A stretch of 6,728 bases of DNA from Synergistes sp. (GCA_016288355.1 JAEEYY010000222.1:1-6728), one strand, 5' to 3'; numbered from the stretch's first letter, positions 1 to 6,480 are shown. Notes: generated by a model not told the origin, from the letters alone. Program-made: numbers and translations.

Positions 1-420
1 CATGCGGTTTTCGTACATGTTGACAGCCTTAAGAGCATCATCCACAAGCACGCGGATCCTTGAGGGCTCAACTCCCAGATTCGCAGGCCCAAAGGCCACG
101 TCGTCCTCCACGACCGAGCTTACCAGCTGGTTGTCCGGATTCTGGAACACCATGCCGACCCGTTCGCGGATCTGCCAGATCTGCTCCTCGTCCATGGTAT
201 CCAGACCGTCCACCAGGACCTTCCCCGAATCCGGCAGCAGCAGGGCATTCAGGCACTTGGCGAATGTGGATTTGCCGGAGCCGTTCGGCCCCACGACCGC
301 GACAAATTCACCCTTCCCAATCTCCAGGTCTATGCCTCTTAAGGTTGGTTCGGGTGTCTTGTCCTCTTCGTCGGAAGGGTACGCAAATACTAAGTTTTGG
401 ACTTTGATGATGGGTTCCAT
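1..420 (-). CDS. ecfA1: ECF transporter ATP-binding subunit EcfA1-like (3' end cut by window)
   Basis: This is the N-terminal 140 residues of an ABC ATPase that would energise an energy-coupling-factor importer for vitamins or metal ions, on the cytoplasmic face together with a second ATPase and the EcfT scaffold. The start ATG at 420 is preceded by GGAGG (424-428). Seen in the translation: an N-terminal strand MEPIIKVQNLVFAYP, Walker A GPNGSGKST (residues 44-52), and a Q-loop VGMVFQNPDNQ (Gln93) followed by EDDVAFGPANLG (105-116). The FQNPDNQ plus DDVAFG block is typical of EcfA1/CbiO rather than EcfA2, which usually reads FQYPEHQ. The signature motif, Walker B and H-loop lie beyond the window. 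It has its own promoter after a terminator, so it looks like the first gene of a unit; in many Bacillota ecfA genes instead follow rplQ. The family is confident; the A1 paralogue call is somewhat less so. Confidence 0.93.
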   Translation of the reverse strand, partial: MEPIIKVQNLVFAYPSDEEDKTPEPTLRGIDLEIGKGEFVAVVGPNGSGKSTFAKCLNALLLPDSGKVLVDGLDTMDEEQIWQIRERVGMVFQNPDNQLVSSVVEDDVAFGPANLGVEPSRIRVLVDDALKAVNMYENRM

Positions 421-477
421 GGTCCTCCGGGTACGGCAGAGTCCGTCTTTACTTCAGACAGCGCCGTTAACCGCAAT

Positions 478-506
478 ATTTTATCACCCGCTTGGCCTTA
501 TGTAAA
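478..506 (-). promoter_or_regulatory. Predicted sigma-A promoter of ecfA1
   Basis: Read on the minus strand, the -35 is TTTACA (506-501), the spacer is 17 nt and the -10 is TAAAAT (483-478). Both hexamers match the consensus at 5 of 6 positions, and a TGA (486-484) just before the -10 gives an extended -10. Transcription would start near 471, about 50 nt before the ecfA1 ATG. No experimental start site is known to me. Confidence 0.75.
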
Positions 507-514
507 GAGGCCAA
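492..514. promoter_or_regulatory. Inverted repeat over the ecfA1 -35 element, candidate operator
   Basis: TTGGCCT (492-498) and AGGCCAA (508-514) form a perfect 7-bp inverted repeat with a 9-nt centre. The -35 hexamer sits in the centre (501-506) and one arm lies in the promoter spacer. The 16-bp spacing between half-site centres would suit a dimeric repressor bound on one face of the DNA. That it is an operator is inferred from position and symmetry only; no regulator gene is visible nearby. Confidence 0.45.
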
Positions 515-608
515 TTTCACATAAAAGAGCATGGCCAGACGGTCAGAGCAGGCAAAGCAAAGGTGGTCCGGGAAACACAGCGCCCGCCGCCAAAGCATCC
601 CCGCATTG

Positions 609-641
609 AAAAAACCGGCAGACCTTGCGGCCTGCCGGTTT
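609..641 (-). terminator. Intrinsic terminator after the substrate-binding protein gene
   Basis: On the minus strand a 13-bp stem (629-641 with 612-624) closes on a GCAA tetraloop (628-625) and runs into six U residues (614-609, the first three within the stem). One pair, 631/622, is G-U in the minus-strand RNA but would be an A-C mismatch in the plus-strand RNA. The T-run is also only on the minus-strand side, so the terminator acts in the direction of the upstream gene. It begins about 37 nt after the stop codon at 679. Confidence 0.93.
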
Positions 642-678
642 CATGTTTCTTAAGTTTTCCGTCTATCCTACGCAGATA

Positions 679-2226
679 TTAGTCTTCGTAGCATACCCAG
701 TTGTAAGCTTCGAGAGCCCAGAGAGAGATGGAGGGGCTGAACTTGCAGCCTTCGATGTTGTCTCTGATACCGAAGATGGTGTCAACTTCTGCGAACGGCA
801 TGGTGTAGCGGATGTCATAGATGTACTGGAGGGTGTCCTTGATGAGGGTCTTTCTCTTTTCCATGTCATAGCACTGTTCGAGGTCGTCCAGCATCTTGTC
901 CAGCTTAGCATCGTTGTTTCCGATTCTGGAACCGAATGCGGAATCGTAGATGATCAGGATGGAGGTAACTTCGGAAGCGTTGCCGGAACGGATGGAAGCT
1001 TCCCAGGGCTTGCCGGAAGCAGCCGGTTCACGAGCAGCCAGCTTGGAGGTCTCAATGTGAACATTGAAGCCAACCTTGTTCCAGAAGTTCTGAACGATTT
1101 CAGCAGCAGTCTTGAATTCTCCGCCGGAAGCGATGTGGAGCTCGATCTCCATACCTTCTACGCCGCACTCCTTAACAAGAGCAGCAGCCTTGTCGGGATC
1201 ATACTCCCACTTGCCTGTGCCGCCGCCGTAGATCGGGGTAGCGCCTTCGGTCTTGGAGGGGATGGGGCATACCAGAGTGGAAGCCTGGCCGTCAAATGTA
1301 GCGTCGGTCAGAGCGTCCAGGTCGATAGCCAGGGACAGAGCCTCGCGGACTCTTCTGTCTGCGAACTTTTCGTTCTGCATGTTGAGGCATACGGTGTAGT
1401 ACTTATAAGCACGGCCTCTTTCGATGTGATATCCTTCGAAGGAATCTACACGTTCAGCATCGCTTCCGTTGATGTAGAAAGCAACGTCTGCTTCGCCGGT
1501 CTCGAGAGCGATAACTCTGGAGTTAGCTTCCTGTACGAATCTGATTTCGAATTCCTTGGTCTTGGGAACTCCGCCGTACCAGTTTTCGTTTCTTTCGAGA
1601 ACGATGTTGGAACCGGTTGTCCAGCTCTGGAGCTTGTACGGGCCGGTGCCGATCGGGTCTCTCTGATAAGCGTCAGAGCCAACCTTTTCGTAGGTGGTCT
1701 TGTCTGCGATGTAAGTTCTGCCGCCGCAAAGTACCTGCATAGCAGGGAAGTACGGATAGTTGAATGCGAGAACTACTTCGTAGTCGCCGTTTGCATAGGA
1801 GTTGACGTCGTCATACCATGCCATTGTGGAAATAGCGGTGGAGTCGGTCTTGGTCTGTGCGAAGGAGTACAGAACGTCTTCTGCGGTGAAGTCTTCGCCG
1901 TTGGTGAACTTGACGCCTTCTCTGAGCTTGAACTTCAGGTGGAGGTCATCCAGCCACTCCCACTCGGTAGCGAGGTCGGGATTGAAGGATGCGGTTGCGT
2001 CATCATAGCTCATCAGAGCACCGTAGATAAGTCTGTTGGGGATACCCTGAGCAACGGAGTTGGTTCTGGGTCCGAGGTGAGCGGGTTCTTCTTCTGTTAC
2101 AACGATGATCCTGTCCTTAGCTGTTCTGTTGGCAGCCTTGTTTCCGCCGTCGCTGCTGCCGCCGCAAGCGGAGAGCATTCCGAGGGAAAGTACGAGGACG
2201 AGAAGAAGAGCAACAAATTTCTTCAT
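679..2226 (-). CDS. ABC transporter substrate-binding lipoprotein, family 5 (peptide/nickel type)
   Basis: This is a 515-residue extracellular solute-binding protein that would be tethered to the outer face of the membrane and deliver ligand to DppBC. The start at 2226 has an AAAGGAAG ribosome site (2232-2239). The N-terminus is a lipoprotein signal: MKK, a hydrophobic stretch (4-18), and the lipobox LSAC with Cys21 as the lipidated residue, followed by a Gly/Ser linker. Family 5 landmarks are LREGVKFTNGEDFTAEDVLYSF (101-122, the SBP_bac_5 signature region), DPIGTGPYKL (190-199) and FADRRVREALSLAID (288-302). Length is normal for DppA/OppA-type proteins. It lies downstream of dppF but is separated by a terminator and has its own promoter, so it is probably expressed more strongly than the membrane subunits. 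The ligand is likely a short peptide, but the family also binds nickel chelates, sugars and glutathione, and sequence alone does not decide. Confidence 0.95.
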   Translation of the reverse strand: MKKFVALLLVLVLSLGMLSACGGSSDGGNKAANRTAKDRIIVVTEEEPAHLGPRTNSVAQGIPNRLIYGALMSYDDATASFNPDLATEWEWLDDLHLKFKLREGVKFTNGEDFTAEDVLYSFAQTKTDSTAISTMAWYDDVNSYANGDYEVVLAFNYPYFPAMQVLCGGRTYIADKTTYEKVGSDAYQRDPIGTGPYKLQSWTTGSNIVLERNENWYGGVPKTKEFEIRFVQEANSRVIALETGEADVAFYINGSDAERVDSFEGYHIERGRAYKYYTVCLNMQNEKFADRRVREALSLAIDLDALTDATFDGQASTLVCPIPSKTEGATPIYGGGTGKWEYDPDKAAALVKECGVEGMEIELHIASGGEFKTAAEIVQNFWNKVGFNVHIETSKLAAREPAASGKPWEASIRSGNASEVTSILIIYDSAFGSRIGNNDAKLDKMLDDLEQCYDMEKRKTLIKDTLQYIYDIRYTMPFAEVDTIFGIRDNIEGCKFSPSISLWALEAYNWVCYED

Positions 2227-2253
2227 TTTTTACTTCCTTTCGTTTCTTAGCTT

Positions 2254-2285
2254 GATGCGCACGAGACATGAAAAGATTGCGCATC
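2254..2285 (-). promoter_or_regulatory. Stem-loop in the leader of the substrate-binding protein gene
   Basis: GATGCGCA (2254-2261) and TGCGCATC (2278-2285) form a perfect 8-bp inverted repeat around a 16-nt centre. It begins about 6 nt downstream of the transcription start predicted near 2291. It could be a 5' mRNA hairpin that protects an abundant message, or a DNA operator next to the start site. It ends about 14 nt before the ribosome binding site, so it should not block translation by itself. Its loop carries most of a 13-nt word also found in reverse complement in the dppB leader (6436-6448). Confidence 0.55.
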
Positions 2286-2297
2286 TGAGACTTTTTA

Positions 2298-2326
2298 ATA
2301 ATACCATTCGATTTTTGATATGCCAA
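2298..2326 (-). promoter_or_regulatory. Predicted strong sigma-A promoter of the substrate-binding protein gene
   Basis: On the minus strand: -35 TTGGCA (2326-2321), a 17-nt spacer and -10 TATTAT (2303-2298). Each hexamer matches the consensus at 5 of 6 positions, and TGG (2306-2304) just before the -10 makes it an extended -10. AT-rich DNA upstream (2327-2350) resembles an UP element. The predicted start near 2291 gives a leader of about 65 nt. Confidence 0.8.
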
Positions 2327-2429
2327 ATATTAATATATGGTTAATTCATACACTTTTGTCATCAATCGGTCATAATTGCCCGGGAACTATTATCACACCG
2401 CATACTTAAATGCAGGACCGCCGGGATCA

Positions 2430-2439
2430 GGTCCGGACC
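2430..2439. repeat. GC-rich palindrome between dppF and the binding-protein gene
   Basis: GGTCCGGACC is a perfect 10-bp palindrome. A further GGACC at 2415-2419 can pair with GGTCC at 2430-2434, so 2412-2445 is a small GC-rich island with dyad symmetry in an AT-rich spacer. It lies just beyond the dppF terminator and about 100 bp upstream of the binding-protein promoter. No function is evident: it could be a regulator site, a terminator-adjacent hairpin or chance. Confidence 0.3.
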
Positions 2440-2453
2440 GGCCCCAAAAATAT

Positions 2454-2489
2454 AAAAGAAGAGCTTCCGTTTCCGGAAGCCCCTCTTTT
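2454..2489 (-). terminator. Intrinsic terminator closing the dppBCDF operon
   Basis: Minus-strand RNA folds into a 16-bp stem (2489-2474 with 2469-2454) with a GAAA tetraloop, ending in a U-run followed by AU-rich sequence. Two pairs (2481/2462 and 2483/2460) are G-U in the minus-strand RNA but A-C mismatches in the plus-strand RNA, so the design favours minus-strand termination. A T-run at 2486-2491 could give weak activity on the plus strand. It starts about 20 nt after the dppF stop codon and separates the operon from the binding-protein gene. Confidence 0.92.
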
Positions 2490-2507
2490 TTCTCAATATT
2501 AGAGGAA

Positions 2508-3488
2508 TTACTCCTTAATATCATTGATCTCCCTTACATGGTGGCATGCCACGAAGTGGCCCGGAATGATCTCTTCCAGAGCCGGAGTCTTGTGGAAGCA
2601 CTCCTCTGTGGCAAACGGGCAGCGCTTTGCGAATCTGCATTCATCGCCCGGGTTGATCGGGGATGTAAGCTCGCCCTTGATGACCTTTCTTTCCTTCTTA
2701 GCTCCGATCTCGGGGATAGGAACTGCGGAAAGCAGAGCCTTGGTGTAGGGGTGAAGTCTCTGGCGGAACATTTCCTCGGAGTCTGCGAACTCAACTGCGC
2801 AGCCAAGGTACATTACCATGATGTCGTTGGAAATGTGGCGCACTACGGACATATCGTGGGTGATGAACATGTAGGTGAGGTTTCTCTCTTCCTGCAGGTC
2901 CTGCATCAGGTTGATGATCTGTGCCTGAATGGATACGTCCAGAGCGGATACAGGCTCGTCGCAGACGATGAACTTGGGGTTCAGCGCCAGCGCACGGGCT
3001 ACGCCTATTCTCTGGCGGCGTCCGCCGTCCAGTTCGTGAGGATATGCGTTGGAAAGTCTTGCAGCCAGACCTACGGTGTCCATCAGTTCGCCTACTCTCT
3101 GAGCCAGTTCCCTGTCGTTCTTGGTTTCCTTATAGATGAGCAGAGGCTCAGCGATCAGCTGGGATACGGACATACGGGGGTTCAGAGAGGAGAACGGATC
3201 CTGGAAGATCATCTGCATGTCTCTTCTGAGCTCCTTGAGCTGGGGCTTGGTAACGTCGGAGATGTCCTTGCCGTCGAACCAGATCTTGCCGGAGGTCTTT
3301 TCGTGAAGGTGGATAACGGTACGGCCCAGTGTGGACTTGCCGCATCCGGATTCGCCTACGACGCCCAGCGTCTGGCCTTCCTTGATGCTGAAGTTTACGT
3401 GGTCAACAGCATGCAGGTCGCCTCTGGGAGTCTTGAAGAATTTGGTAAGCTCCTCTACCTGGAGCATTGTCTTTTTATCTTCTGCCAT
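2508..3488 (-). CDS. dppF: Peptide ABC transporter ATP-binding protein DppF/OppF
   Basis: This is a 326-residue ATPase, the second of the pair that powers the importer on the cytoplasmic face. Motifs in order: Walker A GESGCGKST (45-53), Q-loop FQDP (Gln96), signature region ELDGGRRQR (152-160), Walker B FIVCDEP (Asp177, Glu178), D-loop SALD (181-184) and the H-loop His211. The C-terminal oligopeptide/dipeptide domain (about 235-320) contains HPYT and four cysteines (Cys284, 290, 297, 315), a pattern that in this family holds an iron-sulfur cluster. Oddity: the usual LSGGQ signature reads LDGGR, with Asp for Ser and Arg for Gln, while all other catalytic residues are intact. GGGAGG lies 7 nt before the ATG, 12 nt after the dppD stop. 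It is the last gene before the operon terminator. Dpp versus Opp naming is not decidable from sequence. Confidence 0.95.
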   Translation of the reverse strand: MAEDKKTMLQVEELTKFFKTPRGDLHAVDHVNFSIKEGQTLGVVGESGCGKSTLGRTVIHLHEKTSGKIWFDGKDISDVTKPQLKELRRDMQMIFQDPFSSLNPRMSVSQLIAEPLLIYKETKNDRELAQRVGELMDTVGLAARLSNAYPHELDGGRRQRIGVARALALNPKFIVCDEPVSALDVSIQAQIINLMQDLQEERNLTYMFITHDMSVVRHISNDIMVMYLGCAVEFADSEEMFRQRLHPYTKALLSAVPIPEIGAKKERKVIKGELTSPINPGDECRFAKRCPFATEECFHKTPALEEIIPGHFVACHHVREINDIKE

Positions 3489-3500
3489 TTTCTTTCCTCC

Positions 3501-4463
3501 CTATTCAAACAGTCTGCATCTTACGAAGTGGCCCGGCTCGATCTCCTTTGTGGTGAGCTTGCCGCTTCTGCATTCATCCTTGGCATGCGGGCAGCGTTCC
3601 GCGAATACGCAGCCGTCCGGCAGGTTCGCGGGGTCCGGCATGAGGCCCTTGATGGGCTTAAGTCTGTGGGTCTTGGAGTTGAAGTTCGGAATGGAGCCGA
3701 ACAGACCCTGGGTATAAGGATGGCTGGTGTTGTTGTAAATATGCTCCAGTGTACCGTATTCCACGATCTCGCCTGCATACATGATGGCGACCTTGTCGCA
3801 GACCTCTGCTACGATGCCCAGGTCGTGGGTGATCAGCAGCATGGAGGTGTTGAACTGCTTCTTAAGGTTGTCGATCAGGTCCAGTACCTGCTCCTGAATG
3901 GTAACATCCAAAGCGGTGGTGGGCTCGTCTGCAAGAAGCAGGGAGGGGTCGCAGGCCAGAGCCATAGCGATTACTATACGCTGCTTCATGCCGCCGGAGA
4001 ACTGATGGGGATACTCGCCGGCTCTTGCGCCTTCGATTCCTACCAGTTCCATCATTTCCATGGCCTTTGCCTCCGCGTCCTTCTTGGAGAGGTTCTGGTG
4101 CAGGCGGATAACCTCCGCGATCTGGAAACCTACTGTTTCCACAGGGTTCAGAGCGGTCATGGGGTCCTGGAAGATCATGGAGATCTGGTGTCCGCGGATG
4201 GAGCGCATCTCGTGCTCGGACTTCTTCATCAGGTCTTCGCCCTTGTAGATGATCTCTCCGCTGATGATCTTTCCGGGAGGATCCGGTACCAGCCTCATGA
4301 TGCCGAGAGCGGTGGTGGTCTTGCCAGCGCCGGTCTCGCCTACCAGACCTAGAGATTCGCCTTCGGCGATCTCGAGGGAGATGCCGTTTACAGCCTTAAC
4401 TGTTTCCTGGTCGGTAACGTAATGTATGGTAAGATTTTTGATCTCAAGAATATTGTTTGCCAT
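3501..4463 (-). CDS. dppD: Peptide ABC transporter ATP-binding protein DppD/OppD
   Basis: This 320-residue ATPase partners DppF. Motifs in order: Walker A GETGAGKTT (42-50), Q-loop FQDP (Gln99), ABC signature FSGGMKQR (155-162), Walker B LLLADEP (Asp179, Glu180), D-loop TALD (182-185) and H-loop His213. The C-terminal oligopeptide/dipeptide domain contains SHPYTQGL (247-254) and cysteines 285, 291, 298 and 316, spaced as in the iron-sulfur-binding tail of this family. All catalytic residues are present, so its signature, which faces the DppF nucleotide site, is canonical. An AAGGAGG site overlaps the dppC stop region and sits 7 nt before the ATG, with 12 nt between the genes, suggesting translational coupling. 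The ATG start is supported by that site and by the alignment of MANNILEIKNL with the family start. Confidence 0.96.
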   Translation of the reverse strand: MANNILEIKNLTIHYVTDQETVKAVNGISLEIAEGESLGLVGETGAGKTTTALGIMRLVPDPPGKIISGEIIYKGEDLMKKSEHEMRSIRGHQISMIFQDPMTALNPVETVGFQIAEVIRLHQNLSKKDAEAKAMEMMELVGIEGARAGEYPHQFSGGMKQRIVIAMALACDPSLLLADEPTTALDVTIQEQVLDLIDNLKKQFNTSMLLITHDLGIVAEVCDKVAIMYAGEIVEYGTLEHIYNNTSHPYTQGLFGSIPNFNSKTHRLKPIKGLMPDPANLPDGCVFAERCPHAKDECRSGKLTTKEIEPGHFVRCRLFE

Positions 4464-4475
4464 TTGCTTACCTCC

Positions 4476-5372
4476 TTAGGACTTCAGACGCGGATCCAGA
4501 GCGTCGCGCAGACCGTCGCCCAGCAGGTTGAAGGCAAATACTGCCAGCATGATAGCTACGCCGGGGAAGATAACGATGTAAGCGTGGTCTCTGATTACCT
4601 GTCTGCCGTTGGAAAGCATGGAGCCCCATTCGGGAGTCGGTGCGGGAACGCCCAGACCGATGAAGGACAGACCGGAGATCGACAGTATGGAAGCCGCGAT
4701 GCTCATGGAGATCTGTACGATGATGGGTGCCAGCGCGTTGGGCAGTACGTACTTGGTGATGATGCGGAAGTCGGAAGCACCGGTAGCTCTTGCAGCTTCG
4801 ATGTACTCCTGGTCTCTGATGGTGATTACAGAGGAACGGCAGATACGGGAGAAGCCTGCTATGGAGCTGATGCCCATTGCGAATATCAGAACGTAGATGC
4901 TGCTTCCGAAGGCTGCTACGATGGAGATGCCGAGCAGGGTGCTGGGGATCGCCATCAGGATGTCCATGAAACGCATCAGGAGGTTGTCGGTAATTCCGCC
5001 GTAGAAGCCTGCGATGCAGCCTACGATGGTTCCCAGTACGCAGGACACTGCAACCGCGGAGAGGGAGATCTCAAGAGATGTTCTGGAACCCCAGACCATT
5101 CTTACGAGAACGTCTCTTCCCAGCTCGTCGGTGCCGAAGATGTGCTCTGCATTGGGGTGCTGGTATCTGTTGGACAGATCCTGAGAGAAGTAGTCGGGAC
5201 CTACCAGCTGTGCGGGGAACAGTGCGCAGATCAGGAACACGAGAATGATCACGAGACCTACGATGCCGCCCTTGTTCTTCCTGAACCTTCTGACGAAATC
5301 GCCGAACTGGCTCTTTTTCTTCATGGAGATAGCATCTGCTGTGGACATTTCTTTTGCCATTTCGTTTGCCAT
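4476..5372 (-). CDS. dppC: Peptide ABC transporter permease DppC/OppC
   Basis: This 298-residue inner permease subunit pairs with DppB to form the channel. It starts with a short basic cytoplasmic tail and an OppC_N-type first membrane segment (about 36-53). The OppC hallmark HIFGTDELGRD (77-87) is followed by five further membrane segments (about 103-123, 138-155, 157-174, 212-238, 264-285). The cytoplasmic coupling loop (EAA motif) is EAARATGASDFRIITKYVLP (192-211), which contacts the ATPases. It ends in LRDALDPRLKS, typical of the family. The AAAGGAGG site lies within the last codons of dppB; the dppB TAG is one base before this ATG (TAGTATG), so translation is very likely coupled. The nearby in-frame ATG codons at residues 5, 9 and 17 lack an equally good ribosome site. 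Confidence 0.96.
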   Translation of the reverse strand: MANEMAKEMSTADAISMKKKSQFGDFVRRFRKNKGGIVGLVIILVFLICALFPAQLVGPDYFSQDLSNRYQHPNAEHIFGTDELGRDVLVRMVWGSRTSLEISLSAVAVSCVLGTIVGCIAGFYGGITDNLLMRFMDILMAIPSTLLGISIVAAFGSSIYVLIFAMGISSIAGFSRICRSSVITIRDQEYIEAARATGASDFRIITKYVLPNALAPIIVQISMSIAASILSISGLSFIGLGVPAPTPEWGSMLSNGRQVIRDHAYIVIFPGVAIMLAVFAFNLLGDGLRDALDPRLKS

Positions 5373-5373
5373 A

Positions 5374-6354
5374 CTATGCCTCCTTTGCTTCTGCTTTTGC
5401 AGGAGCCGCAGCTTTTGCCTTCTTGACCTTTACGTACTGGGACCTGATCCTCGGATCGATGAACGCGTAGAGGATATCTACGATCAGGTTCGCTACGGAC
5501 ATGGTCAGTGCCAGGAAGAGTACGCCGCCCTGTACCTGGGGAGCGTTCTTAAGGTTGATGGAGTCGATCAGCAGTTTGCCGAGTCCGGGGATGGCGAATA
5601 CCATCTCGGTGATGGAAGAACCGCCGAGCATTCTGCCGAACTGCATACCTACAACGGTAACGATAGGAATAGCAGCGTTCTTGAGAGCGTGTCTCCAGAT
5701 AACGACGGATTCCTTCTGTCCCTTTGCTCTGGCAGTTCTGATGTAGTCCTGACGGATAGCTTCCAGCATGTTGGAACGGGTCATACGCATTATGGAGGAT
5801 GCGGAGTGGAGACCCAGGGTGAGTGCGGGCATTACCCAGTGCTTCCAGGTCTTGAATCCGGATGCAGGCAGCCAGCCCAGTTTAACTGAGAAGAGCAGCA
5901 TCAGCATCAGGCCCAGCCAGAATGTAGGCATGGATACGCCGATCATTGCTATTACACGGCAGACATTGTCCCAGACGGAGTACTGTTTTACGGCTGAAAT
6001 GATACCTGTCGTCAAGCCTAATATACTTGATACGATTACGCTGAAAAGTGCGAGTTTAAAGGTGGTCGGGAAACGGGTAAGGATCTCTTCGGTAACGGGC
6101 TTCTTGGTATTGTAGGAGATACCCAGATTACCCTGGAGAGCCTTGCGTACGTAGTTAAAGTACTGAATCCAGAATGGCTTGTCCAGTCCGTTTTCCACAC
6201 GGAATGCTTCCTTGTCCTCTGCTGTTGCCATATCGCCGAGGATGTAGTCTTCCGCGTTGCCCGGGGAGAAATACATCATGGAGAACACCACGAGTACTAC
6301 GCCCAGCATTACGGGGATAAGCATCAGGATTCGTCTGCTAATGAATTTGAGCAT
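5374..6354 (-). CDS. dppB: Peptide ABC transporter permease DppB/OppB
   Basis: This 326-residue permease is the first gene of the operon. Landmarks: N-terminal MLKFISRRILMLIPVMLGVV with the first membrane segment (about 9-28), ENGLDKPFWIQYFNYV (54-69), GNLGIS (75-80), membrane segments near 100-121, 131-156, 172-188, 228-246 and 277-299, and an EAA-type coupling loop TARAKGQKESVVIWRHALKN (207-226). The family ending LYAFIDPRIR (295-304) is followed by an unusual Ala/Lys-rich tail of about 18 residues. I chose the ATG at 6354 because GGAGG lies 10 nt upstream (6365-6369) and the family N-terminus begins there. An in-frame ATG at 6441 would add 29 residues of Ala/Arg/Pro-rich sequence not seen in this family. 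The gene makes a complex with DppC, DppD and DppF. Confidence 0.96.
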   Translation of the reverse strand: MLKFISRRILMLIPVMLGVVLVVFSMMYFSPGNAEDYILGDMATAEDKEAFRVENGLDKPFWIQYFNYVRKALQGNLGISYNTKKPVTEEILTRFPTTFKLALFSVIVSSILGLTTGIISAVKQYSVWDNVCRVIAMIGVSMPTFWLGLMLMLLFSVKLGWLPASGFKTWKHWVMPALTLGLHSASSIMRMTRSNMLEAIRQDYIRTARAKGQKESVVIWRHALKNAAIPIVTVVGMQFGRMLGGSSITEMVFAIPGLGKLLIDSINLKNAPQVQGGVLFLALTMSVANLIVDILYAFIDPRIRSQYVKVKKAKAAAPAKAEAKEA

Positions 6355-6480
6355 TAGTCGAAAACCTCCAATAATTGAGAATGCGGCGCCGCTGCGCCTT
6401 TGCGGGTATTCAGGAAGGAGAGGAACCGCCGCCGCTTTCATGTCTCGTCCCTTTTGGAGACGGCTCGCCTTTTCCCAAAA
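6355..6480 (-). promoter_or_regulatory. GC-rich probable leader of the dppBCDF operon
   Basis: This stretch is much richer in G and C than the AT-rich DNA on its right. It holds the dppB ribosome site (6365-6369), a 10-bp palindrome GCGGCGCCGC (6383-6392) and a possible long-range stem of 9 pairs in 10 between 6379-6388 and 6430-6439 that would form just upstream of the ribosome site. Between 6436 and 6448 it carries a 13-nt word that is the exact reverse complement of the word in the binding-protein leader. A leader role is inferred; the start of transcription is not known. Confidence 0.4.

Noticed and set aside
2..505. Plus-strand open frame at the left edge
   Set aside because: It is antisense to an ECF ATPase with Walker A and Q-loop motifs and crosses that gene's promoter.
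625..2250. Plus-strand open frame of 541 codons opposite the binding-protein gene, with similar ones at 4422-5426 and 5245-5889
   Set aside because: These are mirror frames of confidently identified minus-strand genes. Their translations are low in recognisable structure and one begins inside the terminator hairpin.
2376..4352. Very long plus-strand open frame (658 codons) opposite dppF and dppD
   Set aside because: It runs antisense to two genes with complete ABC motifs, has no family motif or good ribosome site, and is explained by the codon bias of the real genes, which leaves few stops on the opposite strand.
5374..6441. Longer dppB starting at 6441
   Set aside because: The 29 extra residues are Ala/Arg/Pro-rich and not family-like. 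The ATG at 6354 has GGAGG at a suitable distance and begins the typical DppB N-terminus.
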